A stretch of DNA of 33,939 nucleotides from contig CAINWP010000062.1 in NCBI GenBank assembly GCA_903854475.1, forward strand, positions 1 through 33,939, written 5' to 3'. Source of the stretch: an uncultured Verrucomicrobiota bacterium (GTDB lineage: Bacteria; Verrucomicrobiota; Verrucomicrobiia; Limisphaerales; UBA9464). The notes under the pieces are model-generated. The model worked only from the letters and a program-made list of their open reading frames with translations. It ran no database searches and was not told where the DNA came from. Of the stretch, positions 1 to 7,999 are shown piece by piece. The position numbers were made by a program, and so were the translations under genes. The first letter of the stretch is position 1. Each line of letters starts with the position of its first letter.

Positions 1-1
1 C

Positions 2-1069
2 CGACACGGCCAGTCGGGTCAGGAGATCTCCGAGCTCATGCCTCATTTGGCCGGGGTGGCGGATGATATCGCTATCGTGAAGTCGATGCACACGGATGCC
101 TTCAATCATGCCCCGGCGCAGATCTTCATGAACACGGGTTCCCAGCAATTTGGTCGCCCCAGTCTGGGGGCTTGGACGACTTACGGTCTGGGCAGCGAGA
201 GCAGTAATCTTCCGGCTTACGTGGTGTTTTCGACCGGCAGTAAGGGGACGAGTGGAGGGGCTTCCAACTGGGGGGCGGGTTTCTTGCCCAGCGTCTACAA
301 TGGGGTTCTTTTCCGCAGCGGCGGTGATCCGGTTCTCTACTTGTCCAATCCGAAGGGTGTGGACAGCACGTCCCAGCGGCAGACGTTGGATGCCATTCAA
401 GAGCTCAACCGCCAGCGTTTGGGTCGGGTGGGCGATCCGGAGATAGCCACGCGCATCAATTCCTTCGAGATGGCCTACCAGATGCAGTCGAGTGCTCCGG
501 AGTTGATGGATATTCGTCAGGAACCTCAGCACATTCTGGATCTCTATGGGGCGACACCTGGCAAGACCACTTATGCTACGGCCTGCCTTTTAGCTCGCCG
601 ATTGGTCGAACGGGGGACGCGGTTTGTGCAGATCTTCCACGAGGCCTGGGATCAGCACGGAAATTTGTCAGGCGATCTGAAGCGCAACTGCATGGATACG
701 GATCGGGCTAATGCGGCTTTGATTCAAGACCTCAAGGCGCGGGGGTTGCTGGAAGACACTCTGGTGATTTGGGGAGGCGAGTTTGGTCGGACGCCGATGG
801 TGCAAGGCGGAGATGATGGTCGTGATCATCATCCGAATTGTTTCTCTATGTGGTTGGCCGGCGGGGGAGTCCGTCCGGGCATGACGTTGGGTGAGTCGGA
901 TGATTTCGGTTTCAACGCGGCGGTGGACAAGGTTCATGTCCATGATTTGCATGCCACGGTCCTGCGCCTCTTGGGCTTCGATCATCAGAAGTTGACTCAC
1001 CGTTTCCAGGGGCGCGATTTCCGTCTGACCGATGTGTTCGGAGATGTGGTCCATAAGCTCATCGCTTGA
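2..1069 (+). CDS. DUF1501 family protein, 5'-truncated by the window edge
   Basis: The reading frame is open from position 2 ([12 protein letters not shown] precedes the first Met at 38), so the true start and the export signal lie outside the window. DUF1501 proteins have an alkaline-phosphatase/sulfatase-like fold and are usually Tat-exported in Planctomycetes and Verrucomicrobia; their substrate is unknown. Visible family motifs are [15 protein letters not shown] and GRDHHP near the C-terminus, which resemble metal-binding positions of the fold. It aligns along its length with the complete DUF1501 gene at 16919-18388, so the two are paralogs. By analogy with that locus, a DUF1549/DUF1553 cytochrome gene may lie just upstream, outside the window. 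The family call is secure; a biochemical role cannot be given. Confidence 0.92.
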   Translation, partial: RHGQSGQEISELMPHLAGVADDIAIVKSMHTDAFNHAPAQIFMNTGSQQFGRPSLGAWTTYGLGSESSNLPAYVVFSTGSKGTSGGASNWGAGFLPSVYNGVLFRSGGDPVLYLSNPKGVDSTSQRQTLDAIQELNRQRLGRVGDPEIATRINSFEMAYQMQSSAPELMDIRQEPQHILDLYGATPGKTTYATACLLARRLVERGTRFVQIFHEAWDQHGNLSGDLKRNCMDTDRANAALIQDLKARGLLEDTLVIWGGEFGRTPMVQGGDDGRDHHPNCFSMWLAGGGVRPGMTLGESDDFGFNAAVDKVHVHDLHATVLRLLGFDHQKLTHRFQGRDFRLTDVFGDVVHKLIA

Positions 1070-1279
1070 GCCTTGCGGATGAGGTTTCTCTCCGTGACGT
1101 GAAAGAGGGGTGTTTGTGTTTTTTGGATGGGTTGCTGGGCGGTGGCTCCGCTGCCGCTCAAGGCACGTGCTGGTCTCGCGATCGTTCAACAGGCCTACAG
1201 GGTGACGTAGAAGGGCTGATGCAAATTAATCCGTCTCTGGCGTGCCTTGGGCGAGTGGTGTAGAGAGTTTCTATTCTAC

Positions 1280-2074
1280 ATGAAGACAAACGTTGCACGG
1301 GGTGCCTTCACACTCATCGAGCTGTTGGTCGTTATTGCCATCATCGCGATTTTGGCTGGGATGCTGTTGCCGGCTCTCGCCAAGGCTAAGGTGAAGGCCA
1401 ACGCCACTCGCTGTGTGGCCAACCAGAAACAACAGTATCTGGGCTATGCCATGTATTCGTCGGACAATCAGGATCTCATGCCGGCCCACGGGGACTGGGC
1501 CACGGTCGGCGGTGAGATTTGGTCAGGGACCGCGGGGGTTCCGCTTCGGGCTGCGCCAGGCAAGGCCAAGGTGAGTATCGTGCACGATAGCAATGCGTGG
1601 GAGACCAACCGTCCTCTCAATGTTTACGTTCCGGCACCGGAGGCTTTTCGTTGTCCGTCCGACAAGGGCGACAGTTACTGGGCGGCAGAGTCCAAGAAAG
1701 GGTGCTTTCCGGCTTGGGGTAATAGTTACCTCGTGATGTGGGCGGTGGACTGGTTTGGGGTGAAGCACATCACCGGGAATCTCGCCTCGCCGACGGTGGC
1801 GGGTGACTCTAAGCCTATTAAAAACTCGGAAATCGCCTTGGCACCGTCGACCAAGATCCTCCAGGGCGACTGGCCGTGGCATGGGAGCCGTGATTCCGGG
1901 GATGGTCGGGTGAGTGGGGCTACCCGAGATCGTAGCCTCTGGCATAACAACCGCGGTCAGAGGGGATGGAATATGACCTACGGTGATGGACATGTGGCTC
2001 TGTTTCGTTTTCCGAAAGATTATGATGCGACGGACGTCAACCAAAAGGTGGACATCAATGGTCTCTGGTGGTGA
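1280..2074 (+). CDS. Type II secretion/type IV pilus-like pseudopilin
   Basis: This is a 264-residue protein with a class III prepilin leader. A short basic segment (MKTNVARG) is followed by [19 protein letters not shown], the hydrophobic N-terminal helix that a prepilin peptidase (PilD-like) would process after Gly8. The family is abundant in Planctomycetes and Verrucomicrobia and is assumed to form pseudopili of type II secretion-like machines in the envelope. The C-terminal part carries WHNNRG then YGDGHVALF, a variant of the His-spacer-Asp-Gly signature of these proteins; the spacer here is 13 residues rather than the usual 9. The ATG at 1280 was chosen because the leader begins there; an upstream in-frame TTG at 1247 would add an implausible extension. 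It lies 210 bp after the DUF1501 gene, and no secretion machinery genes are nearby. Confidence 0.9.
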   Translation: MKTNVARGAFTLIELLVVIAIIAILAGMLLPALAKAKVKANATRCVANQKQQYLGYAMYSSDNQDLMPAHGDWATVGGEIWSGTAGVPLRAAPGKAKVSIVHDSNAWETNRPLNVYVPAPEAFRCPSDKGDSYWAAESKKGCFPAWGNSYLVMWAVDWFGVKHITGNLASPTVAGDSKPIKNSEIALAPSTKILQGDWPWHGSRDSGDGRVSGATRDRSLWHNNRGQRGWNMTYGDGHVALFRFPKDYDATDVNQKVDINGLWW

Positions 2075-2182
2075 CCCCGTGTTTTCGGTGAGGCAAAAAA
2101 CCAGTTCCCAGCCGTAACGCACTTTCCTAGTGTATCGCCTTCATCTGGTTCTCAAGAACTTGTCTGCAACACATTTAGACTT

Positions 2183-3148
2183 ATGCCATTGACCCACACG
2201 CGCGAATTGTTCGCGAAGGCCTTGAAGGGCAAATACGCTCTCGGTGCTTTCAACGTGAACAACATGGAGCTGCTCCAGGCCATCATCGAGGCCTGCGAGG
2301 AAGAGAAGGCCCCAGTGATGCTGCAAATCTCCAAGGGAGCCCGCGATTACGCTCATCCGGTGTACCTCAAGGGGCTGATCGACTCCGCGGTCAAGCTGTC
2401 CACCATCCCTATCGCCGTCCATCTGGATCACGGTGACAGCTTCGAGTTGTGCAAGCAGTGCATCGACGAGGGTTTCACCAGCGTGATGATCGACGCTTCG
2501 CATGATCCCTTCGAAAAGAATGTCGAGGTCTGCGCGAAGGTCGTTGAGTACGCCCACAAGCATAATTGCGTGGTCGAGGGCGAACTCGGCATGCTCGTCG
2601 GTGCTCAGCACGACGACGGTGAAGAGGGTGGTAGCTACTCCAAGGGCGGGGCTTACACCCACCCCGATGAAGCCGTTCAGTTTGTCAAGCTGTCCGGCGT
2701 GGACTCGCTGGCCGTTGCCATCGGCAACAGCCACGGCGCCTACAAGTTCAAGGGTGAACAGCATTTGGACCTCGAGCGCCTCAAGGCCATCAAGAAGGCG
2801 TTGCTCGAAGCCGGGATGGGTGACTACCCGCTGGTGTTGCACGGAGCCTCCTCAGTTCCCAAGGACCTCGCCCAGAAGATCAACAAGTACGGCGGCGACC
2901 TCGGCGAAGAGACGGCCGGTGTTTCCGAAGCCGACATCGAGGTGGCCCGCCGCGTGGGTTGCACCAAGGTCAACATCGACACCGATTTGCGTTTGGCCAT
3001 GACCGCCGCGATCCGCGAGGTCTTGGTGACCAAGCCCAAGGAGTTCGATCCCCGCAAGTACCTCGCGCCGGCCCGCAAGGCTGTGAAGGAACTCGTGCGC
3101 CACAAGTTGCGCAATGTCCTCTGCAGCGCTGGACACGCGTTTGACTGA
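2183..3148 (+). CDS. fba: Class II fructose-1,6-bisphosphate aldolase
   Basis: The enzyme reversibly cleaves fructose-1,6-bisphosphate to dihydroxyacetone phosphate and glyceraldehyde-3-phosphate in cytoplasmic glycolysis and gluconeogenesis, using zinc. The 321-residue sequence has the class II hallmarks: HLDHGDS (residues 80-86, catalytic Asp82 and zinc ligand His83), SVMIDASHD (100-108), EGELG (132-136), GNSHGAYK with His184, LHGASS with His220 and the phosphate-binding NIDTDLR (264-270). A tagatose- or ketose-bisphosphate aldolase of the same family cannot be excluded, but the length and motifs fit the glycolytic type. It is monocistronic, with 108 bp before it and a strong terminator after it. 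Codon use is more C/G-biased at third positions than in the neighbouring pseudopilin, as expected for a highly expressed gene. Confidence 0.95.
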   Translation: MPLTHTRELFAKALKGKYALGAFNVNNMELLQAIIEACEEEKAPVMLQISKGARDYAHPVYLKGLIDSAVKLSTIPIAVHLDHGDSFELCKQCIDEGFTSVMIDASHDPFEKNVEVCAKVVEYAHKHNCVVEGELGMLVGAQHDDGEEGGSYSKGGAYTHPDEAVQFVKLSGVDSLAVAIGNSHGAYKFKGEQHLDLERLKAIKKALLEAGMGDYPLVLHGASSVPKDLAQKINKYGGDLGEETAGVSEADIEVARRVGCTKVNIDTDLRLAMTAAIREVLVTKPKEFDPRKYLAPARKAVKELVRHKLRNVLCSAGHAFD

Positions 3149-3204
3149 GAAAAAGGTTCATCTCAGGTGTTCTCGCTCTGAAAGCCTCGAACACTAAAAA
3201 CAGC

Positions 3205-3245
3205 AACAGCCCTTTAGATCTAACGATTTAGAGGGCTGTTTTTTT
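3205..3245 (+). terminator. Rho-independent terminator of the aldolase gene
   Basis: A 16-bp stem (left arm 3205-3220, right arm 3225-3240) contains only G-U type wobbles as imperfections. It closes a TAAC loop and runs directly into seven consecutive T residues. It starts 57 bp after the aldolase stop codon and clearly ends that transcript before pheA. Confidence 0.93.
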
Positions 3246-3437
3246 GGCGCGAGGGATAGGAAATCAACGATTCGACCCAATGGGCCCCGGGTTGCTAGAC
3301 GGGGCGTTCTTGGGAGTCGACGCGCCGTACTTCCTTGGGCGTTCTTGGCTCTTCGATTGTCTCGGGGGGTGGTTTTGGCAGGACGGTGAAAAACCTCCTT
3401 CGCCCCGCTCGCGAGTTCCGGCATCGTATCGGGAGCC

Positions 3438-4499
3438 ATGTCCTTGCAGGAACACCGTCAGGCCATCGATGCGTTGGACGCCGACATCGTGCGCCTGCTC
3501 AACGAGCGTACACGTCACGTGCTGGAGATCGGGGCCATTAAGACTCGCCACGGTCAGGAGATTTATGCCCCGCACCGGGAGCGGGCCGTGTTCCAAAAGG
3601 TCTTTCGCCACAATCAGGGGCCGATCACCAACGAGGGCTTGCGGGCCATTTACCGGGAGATCATGTCGTGCGCCCTTTCGCTGGAGCGGAGCCTGACCAT
3701 CGCGTATCTCGGGCCTGAAGCGACCTTCACCCATCAAGCCGCCTTGCGCCGCTTCGGTGCGTCGCTTGCCTATGCTCCTCAGAGGACCATCGCCGATGTG
3801 TTCAACGAGGTGTCGCGACAGCAGGCCGACTATGGTGTCGTGCCTGTCGAAAATTCCACCGAGGGCGTGGTCACCCACACGTTGGACATGTTCGTGGACA
3901 GTGACCTGAAGATCGTCTCGCAAATTGTTCTCAAGATCTCCCACTGCTTGGCCGCCAAGGGGCGCCGCGAGGACATTCGCAAACTTTACGTTCATCCGCA
4001 GACGCTGGCCCAGTGCCGGGGTTGGATTCAGCGCAGCCTGCCTCAGGCCGAAGTGGTTGAGACCAGTTCGAATGCGCGTTCAGCCGAATTGGCCGCGAAG
4101 GAAAAACACGCAGCGGCCATCACCGGCGAACTGGCAGGCGAGCGATACAAAATTCCCATCCTCGAACGGGACATCCAGGACAACTCGGCCAACGCCACTC
4201 GGTTCCTGGTGCTGGGCCGCCAATGTGGTCCTAGTTCTGGGGCCGATCGCACGAGCCTGATGTTTAGTTTGCGGGATGAGGCTGGGGCATTGCATCGGGC
4301 GCTGGCTCCCTTTCGCCGCTTCCGCATTAACATGACTAAGATCGAGTCGCGGCCCTCAAAGCGGAAGGCGTGGGAGTATTTCTTCTTTGCCGACATCGAC
4401 GGCCACGCCGAGGACACAAAGGTGGCTAAAGCGATCGAAATGCTGGGTCAGCACTGCAGTTTTGTGAAAATCCTCGGGTCCTATCCCAACGGGGAATAG
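3438..4499 (+). CDS. pheA: Bifunctional chorismate mutase/prephenate dehydratase
   Basis: This P-protein converts chorismate to prephenate and then to phenylpyruvate, the committed route to phenylalanine. The 353 residues show three domains. The first is an AroQ-type chorismate mutase (about 1-85; EHRQAIDALDADIVRLLNER, Lys35, Arg47/Glu48). The second is prephenate dehydratase (about 87-262), with AYLGPEATFTH, VPVENSTEGVVT and the catalytic NATRF at 252-256. The third is a C-terminal ACT domain (about 272-350) with the ESRP motif at 303-306 that binds phenylalanine for feedback inhibition. The ATG at 3438 is preceded by GGGAG only two bases away, a close spacing for a ribosome site. It stands alone between the aldolase terminator and the methyltransferase run. 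Confidence 0.96.
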   Translation: MSLQEHRQAIDALDADIVRLLNERTRHVLEIGAIKTRHGQEIYAPHRERAVFQKVFRHNQGPITNEGLRAIYREIMSCALSLERSLTIAYLGPEATFTHQAALRRFGASLAYAPQRTIADVFNEVSRQQADYGVVPVENSTEGVVTHTLDMFVDSDLKIVSQIVLKISHCLAAKGRREDIRKLYVHPQTLAQCRGWIQRSLPQAEVVETSSNARSAELAAKEKHAAAITGELAGERYKIPILERDIQDNSANATRFLVLGRQCGPSSGADRTSLMFSLRDEAGALHRALAPFRRFRINMTKIESRPSKRKAWEYFFFADIDGHAEDTKVAKAIEMLGQHCSFVKILGSYPNGE

Positions 4500-4556
4500 T
4501 CACTTCTCTCAAGTCCGTCCTTTTGTCGGAGGCCCGATTCGTGGCAATTCGGCGGG

Positions 4557-5753
4557 GTGGAAACATTGCCCAACGGACTGCCCCTCGCCGGCCAGCGGCT
4601 GCGTCTGGAAATCACCGACCTTGCCTTTGGTGGGGAAGGCGTCGGCCGGGTGGGTGAATTCGTGGTGTTCATCCCGTTCACCGCACCGGGCGATGTGGTC
4701 GAGGCCAAGCTCACCGAGGTGAAGAAGAGTTTCGGTCGGGCCGAGTTGGTAAAGATCCTCACCGCCTCCACCGAGAGGGTGACTCCGAAGTGCACTTATT
4801 TCGGTGAGTGCGGGGGGTGCCAATACCAGCACATAGACTACGCGGCCCAGCTCCGCTGGAAGCACCGGCAAATCAGCGAGCTCTTCCGTCGTGTTGGTGG
4901 GTTTGATCCGTCCGTGGTCCAACCGGTGATCCCGTGTCCGAACCCCTACCATTATCGCAACCGCGTCTTGGTCCGTAGCCAGTGGAACAAGCCGGCCCAG
5001 AAATTGAACTTGGGTTTTATACGCACTGACTGTGGCCTGGTGTGCGACATCGAGTCGTGTGTGATCGCCGAACCGGCCATCAACGAGGCCATCACACAGT
5101 GGCGACGCAATCCACCACCCAAGGGCGGGATCAAGACGGTCCTTCGCATGGAAGCCCCGGGCTGGGAGGTGCCGGAACATTCCTTTTTCCAGAATAACTT
5201 CCTGCTGCTGCCGGAGCTGGTTCGGGTGGTGAAGGAACGACTGCGCAGTCACGGAGCCCGGCACTTGGTCGATGCTTACTGCGGGGTGGGCTTCTTTAGC
5301 CTGGAGGTGGCCGATGTCGTGGAAAGTTTTGTGGGGGTTGAGTTAGATGCTCCGGCCATCCGGGCGGCCCGTCGTAATCAGGAATCTCGCGGCATCCACA
5401 ATGGATCGTATGTGGCGGGCGATACCGATCAGGTTCTCCCGAGTCTTTTGGCCAAATGGGATCCCTCCCAGACCTCGGTGCTGCTCGACCCTCCGCGGGT
5501 TGGTTGTCGTCCTCCGAGCCTGGAGGTGCTGCGTCGGACGGGGCCGGGCCAAATTCTCTATGTCTCGTGCCACCCCGCCACATTGGCGCGAGATCTCAAG
5601 ATTCTGTGCGCCGATGGACGCTATTTGTTGGAGACGGTTCAGCCGCTGGACATGTTTCCTCAGACCCAGCACGTAGAGTGTGTGGCGGACTTGCGCCTGG
5701 CCGGACCGCTACCCTCAGAAAGCGTCCTGTCCCCGACTCCCGCGATCGGTTAG
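4557..5753 (+). CDS. 23S rRNA/tRNA uracil-C5 methyltransferase (RlmD/TrmA/RumA family)
   Basis: It transfers a methyl group from SAM to C5 of a uridine in rRNA or tRNA. The 398 residues contain an N-terminal TRAM domain (about 10-70) and four iron-sulfur-type cysteines, Cys79, Cys85 and Cys88 (C-x5-C-x2-C) plus Cys168, spaced as in E. coli RlmD. These are followed by FFQNN (about 210-214), the SAM loop AYCGVGFFS (240-248), DPPRVG (311-316), the catalytic nucleophile Cys338 in YVSCHPATL, and Glu374 in TQHVE. The iron-sulfur set argues for an RlmD/RlmC-type rRNA enzyme rather than TrmA; the exact uridine cannot be told. The start is GTG at 4557, since no ATG in frame precedes the TRAM domain. 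In the nucleophile motif the usual Asn after SC is His339. Confidence 0.9.
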   Translation: METLPNGLPLAGQRLRLEITDLAFGGEGVGRVGEFVVFIPFTAPGDVVEAKLTEVKKSFGRAELVKILTASTERVTPKCTYFGECGGCQYQHIDYAAQLRWKHRQISELFRRVGGFDPSVVQPVIPCPNPYHYRNRVLVRSQWNKPAQKLNLGFIRTDCGLVCDIESCVIAEPAINEAITQWRRNPPPKGGIKTVLRMEAPGWEVPEHSFFQNNFLLLPELVRVVKERLRSHGARHLVDAYCGVGFFSLEVADVVESFVGVELDAPAIRAARRNQESRGIHNGSYVAGDTDQVLPSLLAKWDPSQTSVLLDPPRVGCRPPSLEVLRRTGPGQILYVSCHPATLARDLKILCADGRYLLETVQPLDMFPQTQHVECVADLRLAGPLPSESVLSPTPAIG

Positions 5754-5764
5754 TTTCAGCGGTC

Positions 5765-7003
5765 ATGAGTTCCAAGACGGTGGACGATTTTCTGGACCAC
5801 GTGCGTCAGAGCGCTCAAGACGGGACCCTGGTCCGGCTGAACCTCGGTGCGCCGCTGCAACCTGATGGCATTCGCAATGTGTTCATCCGGCCTGTGTCTC
5901 TCAAGGACACGACCGTGCTGTCCTTCGTGTATCGCCATCCGACGCGGGATGTGACCAAGAATTTCTCGCACAGCGAGGCGATCGAGTTGTTGCGCGACCT
6001 TCTGGGTCAGCAGTTCCTCAATGGCTTCTTGTCGACAACGACTGGCACGGCCCAGCTCACCTTCCGCAAGGGGCGGCCGACCCGAATGCTGTTGGGCAAG
6101 CCCGAAGTCACTGAAGTGCCCGATACGGCCCACGATCGGGCTAAGGAGCGGCCGGTCCCGGGTCATTCGGTCTGGCTCAAAGAGTTGGGTGTTACCGCGG
6201 CCGATGGATCGATCAAGGCCGGGATGGAGGCCAAGTTCCGGCAGATTAATCGGTTTGTTGAGGTGCTTCAGCCGCTATTGGTCGGGGCTCACCTGGATCC
6301 GACCGTCCCATTGCACTTAGTGGATATGGGCTGCGGCAAAGCCTATCTGACTTTTGCGGCCTATGAGCACCTTTCCAAAACTCGCACCGGAACGGTCACG
6401 GCCTTGGGTGTCGAGGTGCGCTCGGGTCTCGTCGAGCAGGGGAGGGCCGTGGCCGGCCGTTGCGGATTCACCCGGTTGAAGTTCGAGGCCGGAGACATCG
6501 CCTCAAGCCGTCTTGAGTCCGCTTCGGTAGTGATGGCCTTGCACGCCTGCGACACCGCGACCGACGAGGCGTTGGCCAAGGGGGTGCAGTCTGGAGCGGC
6601 GCTGTTGTTGGTCTCGCCCTGCTGCCATCGGGAGGTTCGGCCCCAATTGTCGGTGTCTGCGCCGCTGGCCGGCTCGCTGCGTCACGGCATTTTTCGGGAA
6701 CGTCACGCAGAATTCGCGACGGACGCGCTGAGGGCCTTACTGCTCGAGTGGGCTGGCTACGAGACCCGGGTCTTCGAGTTTATTTCGACCGAGCACACCG
6801 GCAAAAATCTGATGATTGCGGCCATCCGTCGTAAGACCCCTCTGGGTGACACCGAGGCTCGGGCTCGAGCTGTGGCCGATTTCGCCGCATTTCACGGAAT
6901 TAGCCGTCAGCGTCTGGCGGAGCGATTGGGCTTTGAGTTGCCCGGATCCGTGGCCCCGGTTTCAGTGGCCCCGGTTTCATCCGAAACCCCGACGGAGTCA
7001 TGA
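5765..7003 (+). CDS. Class I SAM-dependent methyltransferase, Methyltransf_32-like
   Basis: This is a 412-residue protein with a Rossmann methyltransferase core in its second half. The SAM-binding loop is VDMGCGKAYLT (186-196), followed by GVEVR (215-219), the acidic EAGDI strand (241-245) and ALHACDTATDEAL (258-270). A PCCHRE motif lies at 285-290. The pattern with a His-Ala-Cys-Asp and a Cys-Cys pair resembles the Methyltransf_32/GSTCD-like family, whose substrates are undefined. The first 150 residues form a separate domain I do not recognise. The ATG at 5765, 11 bp after the preceding stop, is preferred over longer in-frame extensions that overlap the RlmD-like gene. The stop overlaps the next ATG (ATGA), indicating translational coupling. 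The C-terminus carries a short duplication. Confidence 0.82.
   Translation: MSSKTVDDFLDHVRQSAQDGTLVRLNLGAPLQPDGIRNVFIRPVSLKDTTVLSFVYRHPTRDVTKNFSHSEAIELLRDLLGQQFLNGFLSTTTGTAQLTFRKGRPTRMLLGKPEVTEVPDTAHDRAKERPVPGHSVWLKELGVTAADGSIKAGMEAKFRQINRFVEVLQPLLVGAHLDPTVPLHLVDMGCGKAYLTFAAYEHLSKTRTGTVTALGVEVRSGLVEQGRAVAGRCGFTRLKFEAGDIASSRLESASVVMALHACDTATDEALAKGVQSGAALLLVSPCCHREVRPQLSVSAPLAGSLRHGIFRERHAEFATDALRALLLEWAGYETRVFEFISTEHTGKNLMIAAIRRKTPLGDTEARARAVADFAAFHGISRQRLAERLGFELPGSVAPVSVAPVSSETPTES
6950..6979 (+). repeat. 15-bp tandem duplication inside the methyltransferase gene
   Basis: Two exact adjacent copies of GTGGCCCCGGTTTCA (6950-6964 and 6965-6979) encode VAPVS twice near the C-terminus. The unit is a multiple of three, so the frame is kept. 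This looks like a recent slippage event in a disordered tail. Confidence 0.95.
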
Positions 7004-7959
7004 CTTGGGAGGAAGTGGACTGGGCTTCTCTGGAACGACTTCGAGCGTTGTTCCTGCGCTCGGAGCCTGTGCGTGAGCCCTACTGGCGCTCCGTGTCGGA
7101 TCTCGCGAGCTACGACTTTACCTATGCTCAACGGATCGCCTGGAAGTGGGGGGCGGCCTTGTCTGAGTTGCTGCGTCTGGGTTGGGCCCCGCCGTCGGGT
7201 TCCTTGCTGGACTGGGGATGCGGCAGCGGTGTGGCCTCGCGTTGCGTGGTCGATGCCTTTGGGCCGGCCACCTTCTCGGAGGTCCGCCTCCACGACCGTT
7301 CCGCTCTAGCCATGCAATTTGCCGCCCGAAGGGCTCGGGAGCGCTTTCCGGGTCTTCGAGCAGAGCCTGATGCGTCCGGGGCGGACTCCTGCACCACGTT
7401 GGTGATCAGTCATGTGCTTAATGAATTGCATCGAGACGATTTGCCTCGACTGATGACGGCCGTGCGAGCGGCCCAGTGCATCTTGTGGTTGGAACCCGGC
7501 ACCCATGCTTGCAGTCGAGGCTTAATCACCCTGCGTGAGCAGTTGCGGGAAGAATTCCACATTGTTGCTCCGTGTCCGCACCGTCAGACCTGCGGACTTC
7601 AGGTCGCCGGTCGGGAGACCGATTGGTGCCACTTCTTTGCCAAGGCCCCGACCGAGGCCTTTACTGACGGGGAGTGGGTTCAATTCGGGCGTCGTGCCGG
7701 GGTGGATCTGCGCAGTTTGCCCTACAGTTGGATGATTCTCGATCGGCGTCCCGTAGCCGAGTGGACGCCGGATCGGGCACGGGTGATCGGGCTACCTCAG
7801 CCGTTCAAGCCGTACACCCGGCTCGATGCCTGCTTCAGCGGCGGGGCAGGGGGTGACGGGGTCGTGAAACGTCTCGAGCTTCTGAAGCGCTCGGATCCGG
7901 AGATGCATCGCCGTCTCAAGGAATCCCCGCCTCCGCCGGAGATCACCCTGCCTGGGTGA
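7000..7959 (+). CDS. Rsm22/METTL17-like ribosome-associated methyltransferase family protein
   Basis: The 319 residues hold a SAM-type loop LLDWGCGSGVAS (69-80) followed by ISHVLNEL (136-143) and LWLEPGTHACSRG (162-174). They also hold the signature of the Rsm22 family: PCPHRQTCGL (191-200) then DWCHF (208-212). Mitochondrial members (yeast Rsm22, human METTL17) sit on the small ribosomal subunit during assembly and bind a 4Fe-4S cluster. The likely ligands here are Cys192, Cys198, Cys210 and Cys278 (in LDACFSG), although the last is assigned only by distance. The gene overlaps the preceding methyltransferase by four bases, so the two are coupled. Whether bacterial members methylate anything is unsettled; a role in ribosome assembly is an inference from the family. 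Confidence 0.82.
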   Translation: MTWEEVDWASLERLRALFLRSEPVREPYWRSVSDLASYDFTYAQRIAWKWGAALSELLRLGWAPPSGSLLDWGCGSGVASRCVVDAFGPATFSEVRLHDRSALAMQFAARRARERFPGLRAEPDASGADSCTTLVISHVLNELHRDDLPRLMTAVRAAQCILWLEPGTHACSRGLITLREQLREEFHIVAPCPHRQTCGLQVAGRETDWCHFFAKAPTEAFTDGEWVQFGRRAGVDLRSLPYSWMILDRRPVAEWTPDRARVIGLPQPFKPYTRLDACFSGGAGGDGVVKRLELLKRSDPEMHRRLKESPPPPEITLPG

Positions 7960-7999
7960 ATTCCACCTCGGAATCGACCGATACACTGGGTGGCGTCCG

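Noticed and set aside
1238-1252. Possible sigma-54 promoter before the pseudopilin (GG-N10-GC)
   Set aside because: The -24 side is fair but the -12 side lacks TTGC, and no activator gene or site is seen.
1066-1263. 65-codon open frame between the DUF1501 and pseudopilin genes
   Set aside because: TTG start, no ribosome site and no recognisable sequence.
1259-1280. TGTAGA/TCTACA inverted repeat reaching the pseudopilin start codon
   Set aside because: Six-bp AT-containing arms with a 10-base loop are too weak to claim a translational switch.
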